DNA of 64,000 bases, from NCBI GenBank assembly GCA_910575275.1, contig CAJTEE010000010.1:1-64000 (forward strand), in the 5' to 3' direction. Positions 37,083-46,313 of the stretch are shown here, one piece after another. Under the pieces are notes generated by a model. That model made no database searches. It had not been told where the DNA came from and worked only from the letters and a program-made list of their open reading frames with translations. Source of the DNA: Lachnospiraceae bacterium. GTDB taxonomy: Bacteria; Bacillota; Clostridia; Lachnospirales; Lachnospiraceae. Positions within the stretch are counted from its first letter, which is position 1. Each line of letters starts with the position of its first letter. The translations under genes and the position numbers were made by a program.

Positions 37083-39273
37083 GTTCCTCCAGCTCCAGTC
37101 TATAGGGTTCCCCGATTTTCTCCTTTTTCAGATCCCGGAGAGAAAAATCGGATTTTCGTAAGGTCAGGTTCGGATTGTAAAAGGGATCTCCGTTTTTTAA
37201 AATATCCGGCCATTTTTTCGCAAAAACAGCGACCTCTCTGTTAAAGCGTGCCACCTTCTCCGGCGTATCCTCAAGCCCCCTGGACTTGGATTCGTAATGG
37301 TGCAGAACGGCATAGGGCGCATAGACCACGTGCTTTCCTAGCGCACGGACCTTCATACAGTAATCAATGTCGTTGAAGGCCACGGCCAGCTCCTCCGAAA
37401 AGCCGCCGGCCGCCGTAAAGACGGAACGTTTGCTCATCATACAGGCCGCCGTGACCGCGCTGTAGTCCTGCGCACACATGGCCCGGTGGAAATAGCTGTT
37501 CTCGGCCTTATGAAGCCCGATAAAGGTATGGCCCGCGATCCCGCCGAAGCCGATGACAACGCCGGCGTGCTGGATCGTGTCATCCTCATAGAGGAGCCTG
37601 GCGCCGACGGCGCCCACGTCCTCCCGCTGGCAAAAGCCCAGCATTTCCTCCACAAAGTCCTCGGCGATGAGCCCGATGTCATTGTTCAGGAAAAGCAGAT
37701 ATTCGCCTTTGGCAAACGTGACGCCGAAATTGTTGATCGCAGAATAGTTAAACTCTCTCTCCCAGCGCACCACGTGCACATTGGCAAACTCCTTTTGGAT
37801 CGTTTCATAGTAGGAAAAGGTCTCGGGGGCGGTGCTATTATTCTCTACAACGATAAATTCCAGATTCTTATAAGTCCCCCGCGTAAGGATCGGGCGAATG
37901 CAGTTGTCCAGATCCGGCGTATGGTCTTTATTCGGAATGATCACGGACACAAGCGGGTTCCCATCAATGGCAAATCTTGTATGATAGATTCCGTAATCCA
38001 CGCCCTTCTCCACGGAAAGCGCCTTGATCCCGGTCCGTTCATAATGGGCCTTGATCGCGCGGGCCCCGGCCTCAAACGCATACAGCTTGCTCTCGGGATT
38101 GCTTGCCGTGGAATCCTGGTGGCAGCGCCAGTGATACAACACGCGCGGGATATGGACGATTTTTGCCGCCGCCTCGGTACAGCGGAAGATAAAATCATAA
38201 TCCTGCGCCCCGTCAAATTCCCGCCTGAAGCCGCCTGCCCACTCCAGAATCTCTTTTTTTACCGCAAACAGATGACAGATATAATTGACGCTTGTCAAGA
38301 GATCGGGATTGAAATCCGGTTTAAAATGCGCCTCAAACAGCGCTCCCCCGTCCATGTCCAGCTTATCCTCGTCGGAATAGAGCACGTCACAGCCCGGATT
38401 TTCATTTATGGCCTCCGCCAGGCGGTAGAGCGCATCGGGCGTCAGCCTGTCGTCATGATCCGCAAGGACGACAAACTCTCCCTTTGCCAGTGCAAGGCCC
38501 GCGTTGGTATTTCCGGAGATTCCCCGGTTTTCGCCCAAAACCACATAGCGGATCCGCTCATCCAGGTCCGCATACCGTTTCAGCACCCGTTCGAGACTCT
38601 GGCCGGCCGGGCTTCCATCCGCGATGCACAGCTCCCAGTTCGCATAAGTCTGTTCCCTTACCGAATCCAGCATTTCCTTCAGATACGTCTCCAGTGTGCG
38701 AAAAACAGGGATCACGATCGAAAACGTCGGCATATATGGGAATACTTTCTCCCTCTGTGCCGCAAGCTCCTCCGCGGTCGGCTTCGTAAGCTCCCACCAT
38801 TCCCCGTAATCATAATCACTGTCCAGACCCTCGAGCTTGTGCTTTGACTTTAAAACGAGTGCCTTCAGCCCGTTTTCTTTATAGAAATCCCAGGCCACGC
38901 GAACCGTTTCCATATTCATCAGATCTTTGATCTTCTGCATACGCTTATGCGCCACGCTCGCGCGCTTTGCGATCAGCTCCTCGTTGTATTTGACACGCAG
39001 CCTGCGCCCCTCACCGCAGATCACCAGATAATAATCCCTCCCGCGCTCGTAGGGAAACCGGATATCGAAGCCAAGCTCCTGGCTGACCGTCCTCTTAAAA
39101 TAGATCTGGCTCACATCATCCCGCCTCGTCGGCACGTATTGAAACTCGATGGGCTGACGGCGGCCGTCCTCGACCTGATACGTGATCTTTGTCTCCGGCG
39201 TCCTGCCGATCGCCCAGCCGTTTAGCTGGATCGTGTTTTCCCGAATCCGCACCACATCTACACTGTATTTCAT
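37045..39273 (-). CDS. Large GT2-family glycosyltransferase
   Basis: 742 residues. An N-terminal beta-rich region (1-120) with NTIQLNGWAIG is followed by two GT-A-type units: FSIVIPVFRTLETYL with VVLADHDDRLTPDALY (about 280), and SVIIPNKDHTPDLDNC with LLFLNNDIGLI (about 530) plus FNDIDYCMKVR. Similar two-domain enzymes extend rhamnan or other wall glycans. The start overlaps the stop of the GtrB-like gene as ATGA, so the two are coupled. Confidence 0.9.
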   Translation of the reverse strand: MKYSVDVVRIRENTIQLNGWAIGRTPETKITYQVEDGRRQPIEFQYVPTRRDDVSQIYFKRTVSQELGFDIRFPYERGRDYYLVICGEGRRLRVKYNEELIAKRASVAHKRMQKIKDLMNMETVRVAWDFYKENGLKALVLKSKHKLEGLDSDYDYGEWWELTKPTAEELAAQREKVFPYMPTFSIVIPVFRTLETYLKEMLDSVREQTYANWELCIADGSPAGQSLERVLKRYADLDERIRYVVLGENRGISGNTNAGLALAKGEFVVLADHDDRLTPDALYRLAEAINENPGCDVLYSDEDKLDMDGGALFEAHFKPDFNPDLLTSVNYICHLFAVKKEILEWAGGFRREFDGAQDYDFIFRCTEAAAKIVHIPRVLYHWRCHQDSTASNPESKLYAFEAGARAIKAHYERTGIKALSVEKGVDYGIYHTRFAIDGNPLVSVIIPNKDHTPDLDNCIRPILTRGTYKNLEFIVVENNSTAPETFSYYETIQKEFANVHVVRWEREFNYSAINNFGVTFAKGEYLLFLNNDIGLIAEDFVEEMLGFCQREDVGAVGARLLYEDDTIQHAGVVIGFGGIAGHTFIGLHKAENSYFHRAMCAQDYSAVTAACMMSKRSVFTAAGGFSEELAVAFNDIDYCMKVRALGKHVVYAPYAVLHHYESKSRGLEDTPEKVARFNREVAVFAKKWPDILKNGDPFYNPNLTLRKSDFSLRDLKKEKIGEPYRLELEEHADTDDDHHSKL

Positions 39274-40250
39274 GCCTTTGTCTCCAGGCCGTCCTCCGGG
39301 GCCGGCGTTTCCTTCGCGTCAAAGTTCAGCCGTTCCTCCTCGATCACGAGCGGCCGGTGCATGACGCGTGTATTTATGTTCATGATATATTCTCCCACAA
39401 GACCGATGAAAAAAATCTGTACGGAGCCCAAAAAACACATTCCGATCAGAAGCGGCGCCATCCCGGCTAAAAAGCGGTCCCAGTACAAGAGCTTCATAAT
39501 CAGATAGACAAAGCCCACAAGGACGCTGACGCCCGAGCAGAACGCGCCGAAAAACGTCGCCAGCCGCAGGCCGGCCTTCGTATAGGAGGTAAAGCTTAAC
39601 ATCGCGGCGTCATACAGACGGTAAAAATTGTTATGGGTCTTCCCCGCCCGGCGCTTGGGCTGCTCGTAGGAGATCTCCTTGCGTTTAAAGCCGAGCTCGG
39701 CCACGATCCCGCGCAAAAAAGGCGTCGGGTCATCGAGCCGTCTTAAGACCTCAATAAATTCCCGGTCGTAAAGGCCGGAGCCTGTAAAATGCTCGATCTG
39801 CTCCACATCGGAAAGCCTGCGTATTAACTTGTAATAGCAGCTCCGCAGCCAATACATGACAGGATTTTCTTTACTGCTCGTCTTGATTCCGATGACAATC
39901 TTGTAGCCGTTTTCCCATTCATGGACGTACTTTGGAATCAGCTCCACCGGATCCTGGAAATCGGCCACCATCGAGATCACACAGTCTCCCGTGACCTGCA
40001 AAATTCCATAGTACGGGGAATTGAACTGGCCAAAATTTCGCGCGTTAAAAATCGCCTTGATTTTCGGATTTTTTGCGCAGAGTGTCCGCAAAAGCGGCCG
40101 GGTGTTGTCGGTCGAGTCATTGTCGATAAAGACCAGCTCGTACTCATACTGTGGAAGTTCCTTTGTGAGCACTTCGATCACAGCCTCACTGATCGGTTCC
40201 ACATTGTCTTCCTCGTTATAGCAGGGAATCAGGATACTGATTTTTTTCAT
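39270..40250 (-). CDS. GtrB/DPM1-like polyprenyl-phosphate glycosyltransferase
   Basis: 326 residues. GT2 domain with ISILIPCYNEEDN, FIDNDSTDNTR and VADFQDP, then two C-terminal membrane helices (about residues 235-260 and 270-295), the layout of bactoprenol glucosyltransferases that load a sugar on a lipid carrier. The start at 40250 is preferred over 40277 because a consensus promoter (40276-40303) would initiate downstream of 40277; neither has a clear ribosome site. Confidence 0.85.
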   Translation of the reverse strand: MKKISILIPCYNEEDNVEPISEAVIEVLTKELPQYEYELVFIDNDSTDNTRPLLRTLCAKNPKIKAIFNARNFGQFNSPYYGILQVTGDCVISMVADFQDPVELIPKYVHEWENGYKIVIGIKTSSKENPVMYWLRSCYYKLIRRLSDVEQIEHFTGSGLYDREFIEVLRRLDDPTPFLRGIVAELGFKRKEISYEQPKRRAGKTHNNFYRLYDAAMLSFTSYTKAGLRLATFFGAFCSGVSVLVGFVYLIMKLLYWDRFLAGMAPLLIGMCFLGSVQIFFIGLVGEYIMNINTRVMHRPLVIEEERLNFDAKETPAPEDGLETKA

Positions 40251-40275
40251 GGTAAAATTTTTGCTCACTTTCATC

Positions 40276-40303
40276 ATTTTAGCGAATATTTCCTGTTTGT
40301 CAA
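40276..40303 (-). promoter_or_regulatory. Internal promoter before the GtrB-like gene
   Basis: Minus-strand TTGACA (40298-40303), 16-base spacer, TAAAAT (40276-40281). It overlaps the stop of the upstream epimerase gene and would start transcription about 20 bases before the ATG at 40250. Confidence 0.65.
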
Positions 40304-41259
40304 TAGAAGGCGCCCTGTTTTCTGGCCCGGATCGTCTTTAAAATTCCCTCGGCAAACCGCGTCCCCGGTGCCCAGCCGGTTGTCTTCTCAAGCTTTTCTA
40401 TAGAAGGAATCAGATTCACGATCCCCTCGGCGTTCTCCGGTCTCGTATTATAGTGAGGCATACCGTGGCCGCCGCAGAGCGTGTGGATTTCTTCGACAAA
40501 TTCCTTAAGCAGCCTCGTCTCATCCCCTGCCAGGTTAAAGACCGGACTGGCAAGTCCTGCAAACGCTTCTGCGGGCGCTTCACAGAGCGCGCAGAGCGCA
40601 TCCGCCAGATCCTCTATATAAAGGAAATTCCACTCCTGCGTGCAGGCCCCCAGAGCCAGCTCCTTCCCCTCCAGGAATGCAGCCAGGCAGCTTTCCACGA
40701 GCGTCCACGGATGGTCGCCCGGCCCGTAGGCGCTGAAGATCCGCACATGCAGGTACGTGAGTCCAAGCGCCTTGGAAAGCGCTTCTCCTTTTTGGCACAT
40801 CGAAAGCTTAGCTTCTCCATACGCCGAACGCGGACGGCATGGGCTCTCCTCCGTCATCAGCCCCTCGTGCAATCCGTACTCCGCCTGCGAGCCGCTGAAT
40901 AAAAAGCGGCGGCAGCCCAAGGCCTTCGCGGCTTCTAACGTCCGCAGGGAGTCTGCCAGGTTTCGTTCCTGGAGCTTTTTGTCGGTCCGGGCATTACTCC
41001 CGGAGCCGCCCCAGCCGAAATGGCAGAATACATCCCCGCCCTCCGGCAGCTTTCCCGGTAGCCGTTCGGGCTCGGACAGCTCATTTTCCACTACAAACAG
41101 ACGCTTTTCAAGAAGCGCCTGTCCGTTTTTCTCCGTAATCGTATTAATTTTATGGGAACCGGGCCGCACGACGGCCGTAACCGTATGCCCCCTCTTTAAA
41201 AGCGCACGCACGGCCGCCGCACCGACAAAGCTCGTGGCCCCTGTCATGATAATCCGCAT
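40300..41259 (-). CDS. NAD-dependent epimerase/dehydratase (extended SDR)
   Basis: 319 residues, Rossmann fold acting on a nucleotide sugar. The NAD loop is GATSFVGAAAVRALLKRGH (residues 7-25), the catalytic pair is YGEAK (about 147-151), and FSGSQAEYG supplies the active-site serine region. Weak resemblance to dTDP/CDP-sugar 4-ketoreductases; the substrate cannot be read. It follows the TPP-enzyme gene by 6 bases, which suggests a shared sugar pathway. Confidence 0.88.
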   Translation of the reverse strand: MRIIMTGATSFVGAAAVRALLKRGHTVTAVVRPGSHKINTITEKNGQALLEKRLFVVENELSEPERLPGKLPEGGDVFCHFGWGGSGSNARTDKKLQERNLADSLRTLEAAKALGCRRFLFSGSQAEYGLHEGLMTEESPCRPRSAYGEAKLSMCQKGEALSKALGLTYLHVRIFSAYGPGDHPWTLVESCLAAFLEGKELALGACTQEWNFLYIEDLADALCALCEAPAEAFAGLASPVFNLAGDETRLLKEFVEEIHTLCGGHGMPHYNTRPENAEGIVNLIPSIEKLEKTTGWAPGTRFAEGILKTIRARKQGAFY

Positions 41260-41265
41260 ATCGCC

Positions 41266-43242
41266 TCACACATTTTTAACCATCGGCACAAGCATGTTTT
41301 CTGCCAGCTCCTCATCGGAGAGGAACGGCGCTAGATCCTCTAACGGCACCGACACCATACGCCCGTCCGGCAATAGCTTCGCCGCCGCCTTGGGCTCAAA
41401 CTCCTGCTTTGTGTCTACAAAGAACTCACAGATTACAGGCCCCTCCGTCGCCAGCGTTTTTTCCACGGCCTCCGAAAGCTCTGCATTGCTGTGCGCCGCT
41501 ATATAGGGGTACCCGTACGCCCAGGCAAGCTTTTCCATGGACGGGAAGCTCAAATCCCCGCTGTCTATGCCGATCCCCACAAGTGGCTCGTTGAAATGTG
41601 TCTTCTGCGTCTGGCGGATCGAGTGATAGCCGCCGTTGTTGATCAGGAAAATCTTGATCCCCATCCGGTGATGGATAATGGTCTGCAGCTCCTGCAGATT
41701 CATCTGAATGCTGCCGTCTCCGGTCAGAAGAATAATATCTTTTTCATGGTCGGCTGCCCAAGCACCGATCGCAGCAGGCAGGTCATAGCCCATCGCAGCG
41801 ATTGCCGAATTACTGATGAAGCGCTGGCCCTTTTTCATCTCATAGGCATGACCGCCCACCACGCAGGCCGAACCGTTCCCCACGACCGTGATCTGGTCCT
41901 CCTCGACGCGGCGGCTTAGCTCCTTGACTACCGCATAGACGTTTGCCGGCTGGTCCGCTCCCGCCTCGTAATGCTTATTCTGCACTACCGGATACCGTTC
42001 CTTCCAGTCCTGACAGTGCTTGATCCAGTCGGCCGCAGCCGCCTTGTCAGCGGGGCCGCCTTCCCTCTCAAATTCCTCCTCATCCAAAACGAGCTCCAGC
42101 TTTTCCAGCAGATCCTTCACGTCGGCATGCACCGGCATGTCCACATGCAGCGTTGGCTTCTTCAACTCATCCTCGTCGATGTCGTTTGCGATCACATAGG
42201 CCTCTCTGGCCCAGGTCGGGTAATTGTAGCCCACCTGCCGAATCGAAAGCCGGCTCCCCAGTGACAGGACGAGATCACTGTTCTGAACCGCAAAATTACC
42301 GGGGCGGTCGCCCATATGCCCCGCACGTCCCACATAAAGCGGATGCGTATCGTACATGCAGTCCACACTGTTCCAGCCCGTCACGACCGGGATTCCAAGC
42401 TTATCCACAACCCGCGAAAAAACGTCAAACGCCTTCGCGATCCGAATCCCGTTGCCGGCATTGACGACCGGCCGTTTGGCCCCGCGCACCTTTTTTAAGA
42501 TCTCCCGCGCGGTCTCCACCGTCACGGGCTTCGGCAGAACCTGGCGCGGCTCGCCCTGCCCCGCCGTATCCTCCGTGATCAAGGCCGGATGGCCCTCGAC
42601 CGACGTCTGCCGGCAGACGCCACAGCCCTCACAACCGCTTCCATGGCCCGACCAGCCCGTACCGCCTGCTTCATAATCTTCCTGATCAAAGCCGAAAAGG
42701 CTGTCCGTCTCCACAAAAGCTCCCTGTACGTCTAACGGAATATCCAGCCAGCAGGGACCCGGACGGCCCGACTGCGCCAGATACAGGGCCTTCTCTAAGC
42801 AGAACCGGACCCGCATCGGGTCGATCATCATCTCGCTGTATTTCGTCATGCAGGAGACGGCCTTTGTGATATCAAATTCCTGGTCCCCCATCGCACGAAT
42901 CTTTAACCCCGTGCTGCGGGCCGTCGTATCATAGCGGATCTGTCCGGACAGGACTAACATCGGGATCGAATCCAGCCAGCCGCCGACCACTCCGGTGATC
43001 GCGTTAGTCCCCCCGGGCCCTGTCGTCACGCAGACCGCCGCGATTCTATTATGAATCCGCGCATAGCACTCCGCCGCGATCGCACAGGCTTGTTCATGAT
43101 GATTAAAATAGCAGCGAAGCCCCGCCTCATGCCCAAGGCCGTCATCCAGATGCATCGCACCGCCCCCGGTGATCATAAACACATCCGTAATGCCCTCCTC
43201 CACAAGCTTCCTCGCGATATAATCCGAAACCTTCATTCTCAT
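41266..43242 (-). CDS. Thiamine-diphosphate-dependent enzyme (acetolactate-synthase-like) with Cys-rich insert
   Basis: About 658 residues from the ATG at 43242. The three-domain ALS fold is present: catalytic Glu in NHHEQACAIAAE (about residue 50) and TPP motif GDGSIQMNLQELQTIIHHRM with INNGGYHSI near 540. Family members are usually about 550-600 residues. Here an insert at about residues 185-235 holds GCEGCGVC and is Gly-rich. With an adjacent sugar SDR in a polysaccharide cluster, a role like YerE (two-carbon branch on a deoxysugar) is possible, but a metabolic keto-acid enzyme cannot be excluded. Confidence 0.8.
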   Translation of the reverse strand: MRMKVSDYIARKLVEEGITDVFMITGGGAMHLDDGLGHEAGLRCYFNHHEQACAIAAECYARIHNRIAAVCVTTGPGGTNAITGVVGGWLDSIPMLVLSGQIRYDTTARSTGLKIRAMGDQEFDITKAVSCMTKYSEMMIDPMRVRFCLEKALYLAQSGRPGPCWLDIPLDVQGAFVETDSLFGFDQEDYEAGGTGWSGHGSGCEGCGVCRQTSVEGHPALITEDTAGQGEPRQVLPKPVTVETAREILKKVRGAKRPVVNAGNGIRIAKAFDVFSRVVDKLGIPVVTGWNSVDCMYDTHPLYVGRAGHMGDRPGNFAVQNSDLVLSLGSRLSIRQVGYNYPTWAREAYVIANDIDEDELKKPTLHVDMPVHADVKDLLEKLELVLDEEEFEREGGPADKAAAADWIKHCQDWKERYPVVQNKHYEAGADQPANVYAVVKELSRRVEEDQITVVGNGSACVVGGHAYEMKKGQRFISNSAIAAMGYDLPAAIGAWAADHEKDIILLTGDGSIQMNLQELQTIIHHRMGIKIFLINNGGYHSIRQTQKTHFNEPLVGIGIDSGDLSFPSMEKLAWAYGYPYIAAHSNAELSEAVEKTLATEGPVICEFFVDTKQEFEPKAAAKLLPDGRMVSVPLEDLAPFLSDEELAENMLVPMVKNV

Positions 43243-43678
43243 AGACTGCTTTACTCCTCTCCCCGCTCGCGGGTCTCTCACTCAACCGTTCCCACCTGCC
43301 CAAACGGTTCCTATCTATCCAATCTCTGTATAGATATCCACTATATCACAGATTACCGTCCTCGTCCAGCCCTTTACCGCGAGGAAGGGGGCGGGGATAT
43401 AGGGATGCGCAGAGGCCGCGGCGAACGAAGGGGCGGGGCAGCCAGGCTTCGGCGTTTAAAGCTCTAAGCCTCTGTCGCTCGCCAAGGAAATAGCAAAGGC
43501 GGGGAGGGGCGGCCGTGTTTTGCGGACTCCCCCTCCCCCATTCCTTCCCTGTTACGCGTTGGCAGAACTACCAACAACCTGCACTGGATTTTCCGCCTCA
43601 TAGTCTGCTATAATCAGCGCGTAAGGAAAAAACAAACCGCGCCGCACGGCGCATCAACAAAAAGGAGAGTAACCGATT
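43243..43678. other. Gene-free interval between polysaccharide cluster and wall-binding protein
   Basis: 436 bases with no supported gene. A GC-rich central part (43380-43550) contains several G-runs on one strand. A TATAAT -10 (43609-43614) on the plus strand lies about 65 bases before the next start codon, but its -35 is weak. A CGCGCCGCACGGCGC dyad precedes the AAGGAGAG ribosome site. Confidence 0.6.
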
Positions 43679-45028
43679 ATGAAAAAACAGACGCATCTGC
43701 TTGCCGTCCTTTCCGCCGCTGCATGTATGACACTGGCGCCGGCCTTTTCGGCGCAGACAGCCTACGCTGCTGCCCCCGGCTTTGTCGAGGAGGACGGAAG
43801 CCTCGTCTACTACGATGAAGATGGCTACCTCACAACCGATGCCTGGAGAAAGAACGGTGAGGATTGGTATTATTTAGATGAGAACGGCCAGGCGGCTAAG
43901 GACATGAAAGTCGAAGATTATTATGTCGGGCCGGATGGCAAAATGGTCAAGAACGCCTGGGTGGAGTTGAAGAATGAGGATGATACCGACTCCCCGGAAG
44001 CCCCTGCTTCTTATTGGTACTTCTTTGACGACAACGGAAAGTCCCTTTCCTCCAAGTGGAAGAAGATTGAAGGCAAATGGTACTACTTTGATGAAAATGG
44101 CCACATGCTGACCGGAAAGAACACCATTGATGGCTTCACCTACTATCTGGGCGGTGAAAAGGACGGCTCTATGAAGACTGGATGGATCAAGTTAGAGGAA
44201 AATGCCTCCAATCCCGGCGTCTCCGAAGGCTGGTATTACTTCGGCACGGACGGGAAGATGGTCGATACCCAGTACGATAAGCGGATCGAAGGAAATTACT
44301 ATACTTTCATCGACGGCAAAATGCAGACCGGCTGGGTTATGATGCCGAAGGCCGAAGCAGAGACAGAGGCGGAAGCCACCGAAAGCAGCGCCTCGAAAGC
44401 ACCTTCCATCGGTGACTATCAGTACTATGGCCTTGACGGAGACGGAAAACGTGCCGAAGGCTGGCACACCATCGAGGGGATCAAGGGCATCCATGATGCA
44501 GACGAGATCTATACCTTCTATTTTAAGAACGGAAAACCGTATTATTCCTCCACCAAAGGAAACGAGTTGTTCACGATCAACGGCAAAAAGTATGCCTTCA
44601 GCGATCTGGGAGAAATGCAGACCGGTCAGAAGGTCGTAAACGTTCAAAACGGGGAAATCGCCAATTTCTACTTTGATGAAAACGGCGTCATGAAGACCGG
44701 AAAGCAGTCCATCTACAACGAGGACACTGCCGAGACCGAGACCTGGTTTTTCCACACCGAGGGCGATAGGAAGGGACAGGGCTACCACGGCGTGCGTGAC
44801 AACGTCCTTTATCGCTACGGCAAGCGCCAAGAGGCCACCTCTGACCAGCGCTATGCTCCTGTGGAGTTAGACGGAAGCACGTATCTCGTCAACACGACCG
44901 GCAATATCCAAAAGGCATCTTCCTCCTCCACCTCCCAGGTAAAGCCGGATCTTGGACGCGGCTTCAAGGACTTCAAGGATTCTAATGGAAAGATCTGGGT
45001 GGTCGATACCAAAGGAATCGTTCAGTAA
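43679..45028 (+). CDS. Secreted protein with choline/glucan-binding-type wall repeats
   Basis: 449 residues. A cleavable signal peptide (residues 1-31, ending AQTAYAA) is followed by aromatic repeats of the CW_binding_1 type, for example DWYYLDENGQAAKDM, KWYYFDENGHMLTG and GWYYFGTDGKMVDT, through most of the mature chain. A Glu/Ala/Ser-rich linker near residues 225-245 interrupts them. No catalytic domain is seen, so it may be a pure wall- or glycan-binding protein. It is a single-gene unit with its own terminator. Confidence 0.9.
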   Translation: MKKQTHLLAVLSAAACMTLAPAFSAQTAYAAAPGFVEEDGSLVYYDEDGYLTTDAWRKNGEDWYYLDENGQAAKDMKVEDYYVGPDGKMVKNAWVELKNEDDTDSPEAPASYWYFFDDNGKSLSSKWKKIEGKWYYFDENGHMLTGKNTIDGFTYYLGGEKDGSMKTGWIKLEENASNPGVSEGWYYFGTDGKMVDTQYDKRIEGNYYTFIDGKMQTGWVMMPKAEAETEAEATESSASKAPSIGDYQYYGLDGDGKRAEGWHTIEGIKGIHDADEIYTFYFKNGKPYYSSTKGNELFTINGKKYAFSDLGEMQTGQKVVNVQNGEIANFYFDENGVMKTGKQSIYNEDTAETETWFFHTEGDRKGQGYHGVRDNVLYRYGKRQEATSDQRYAPVELDGSTYLVNTTGNIQKASSSSTSQVKPDLGRGFKDFKDSNGKIWVVDTKGIVQ

Positions 45029-45048
45029 GTAAATAAGTATAAATAAAG

Positions 45049-45079
45049 AATGGCTTTGTCAGATTCTGACAGAGCCATT
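45049..45079 (+). terminator. Terminator after the wall-binding protein gene
   Basis: Stem AATGGCTTTGTCAGA with TCTGACAGAGCCATT (one G-T pair), short loop, then a TTTT run. It also faces the 3' end of the convergent 47-residue gene. Confidence 0.85.
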
Positions 45080-45089
45080 TTACAGTTCC

Positions 45090-45233
45090 TTACCTCCGGT
45101 CGGTAATGTAATAGTTCACCAGCCGGTCCAGGGTGACCTTCATCTGTGTGATGATATTCAGGAGCTTTTCGTTGTCATCCCTAAGCCTGCGGTTTTCGTC
45201 TTCCAAAGCGGCAATGTGATCTTCGATTCGCAT
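45090..45233 (-). CDS. 47-residue coiled-coil protein, unknown function
   Basis: Short gene with a good ribosome site (AAAGGGGG, 8-10 bases before ATG) and a TATAAT -10 about 50 bases upstream (45281-45286). The product starts MRIEDHIAALEDENRRLRDD and continues as a charged heptad pattern (Leu/Ile at a and d positions) to about residue 38, ending YYITDRR. It is soluble, with a predicted single coiled coil, so it probably acts as an oligomer or adaptor. I know no characterised function. Confidence 0.7.
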   Translation of the reverse strand: MRIEDHIAALEDENRRLRDDNEKLLNIITQMKVTLDRLVNYYITDRR

Positions 45234-45341
45234 GTGTTTGCCCCCTTTGCTCCATCCTTCGCATTATCCCCTTTTGTACCATTATAGTAACTTTTTCCAG
45301 GAAAAGGAAGGTAGAATCGCCCGCAAGTTTCGACAGAATTC

Positions 45342-45517
45342 GTGTGCCAGAGCGTGTCTGAAAATTGCTTTCCGTCAGATGTGCGTTCCACTTTGCGGGA
45401 GATTTGGCCCAAATGAGCGCGGCGTAGTAGGCTACGTTAAGTGAATTTGGGCCAAATCTCCCGCGAAGTGGGGCGTGCAGATGACGGGAATGAATTTTCA
45501 GGCACGCTCTGGCACAC
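45342..45517. repeat. 176-base imperfect palindrome, MITE-like
   Basis: Arms of about 73 bases (45342-45414 and 45445-45517) beginning GTGTGCCAGAGCGTG and ending GGAGATTTGGCCCAAAT are about 80-85 percent complementary. The centre holds its own CGTAG/CTACG hairpin. No open frame is supported. It abuts the stop of the HAD gene and could also stop transcription. It looks like a non-autonomous palindromic element. Confidence 0.8.
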
Positions 45518-45518
45518 C

Positions 45519-46310
45519 TTAAATAAGATGGAGCTTTTCAAGCGCATAGGCGATGCCGTCGTCCTCCACATCCTTAGTAACAAAGGAAGCATAGGGCTCC
45601 AGTGCCTTGTCATGCTGCCCCATGATGACGGCGTTACCCGCATAGCGGATCATAGCAAGATCATTTGTGCTGTCTCCAAAGGCATAGGACTCCTCTCTTG
45701 GAATCTGAAAATAGTCGAGGACGAATTGCATCGCGGTGGCCTTGTCAAACCCGGCCGGGACGCACTCGTAAAGCCCGTGCCCCCGGTCGATTGCCGCGAT
45801 GTCGGGATTCAGCATCTCAAGAAAACCCTCTATATCACTATTTTTATCCGCCAGCACGCAGAATTTGTCAAAGGGAACCGCCTTCTCCGTCCAGTCTGTA
45901 CTGTACAGAGCACCATTTCGGTATACAGCCTCCTTCACACGTTCAATCTCACCCATGTTGGAAACACCCTCCTGGGTACAGCAGCCCTTCGGTCCCTCTA
46001 AAATCCCATCCAGGCCAAAAATCAGAATATCCCGCTGCAGCTCCAGCCGGCGGTGCTCCGCGATTACATGATGAAGTGCCACACGCCCTGCGATCTCCAC
46101 GTACGTCCCACAGCCGCAGAGACATCCGTCCACAAAAAGACTTTCCTCCACCTCATGCAACAGACAGCGCGCACGGCCGGAATTGATGAACACCAGATGC
46201 CCCGCCTCTCTGGCCCTTTGGATCGCCAGCACTGCGCTCTTTGGTATCTCTCTGGACATATTGATAAGAAGCGTTCCGTCAACATCAAAAAACAGCGCTT
46301 TTCTGCTCAT
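45519..46310 (-). CDS. Cof-type HAD-superfamily phosphatase
   Basis: 263 residues. Motif I FFDVDGTLL at residues 7-15, motif II INSGRA near 40, motif IV GDSTNDLAMI near 215, with a C2-type cap between. Such enzymes hydrolyse sugar phosphates or flavin/pyridoxal phosphates with low specificity. The stop is 2 bases from a long palindrome; it follows the lipoprotein gene by 3 bases. Confidence 0.9.
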   Translation of the reverse strand: MSRKALFFDVDGTLLINMSREIPKSAVLAIQRAREAGHLVFINSGRARCLLHEVEESLFVDGCLCGCGTYVEIAGRVALHHVIAEHRRLELQRDILIFGLDGILEGPKGCCTQEGVSNMGEIERVKEAVYRNGALYSTDWTEKAVPFDKFCVLADKNSDIEGFLEMLNPDIAAIDRGHGLYECVPAGFDKATAMQFVLDYFQIPREESYAFGDSTNDLAMIRYAGNAVIMGQHDKALEPYASFVTKDVEDDGIAYALEKLHLI

Positions 46311-46313
46311 TCC

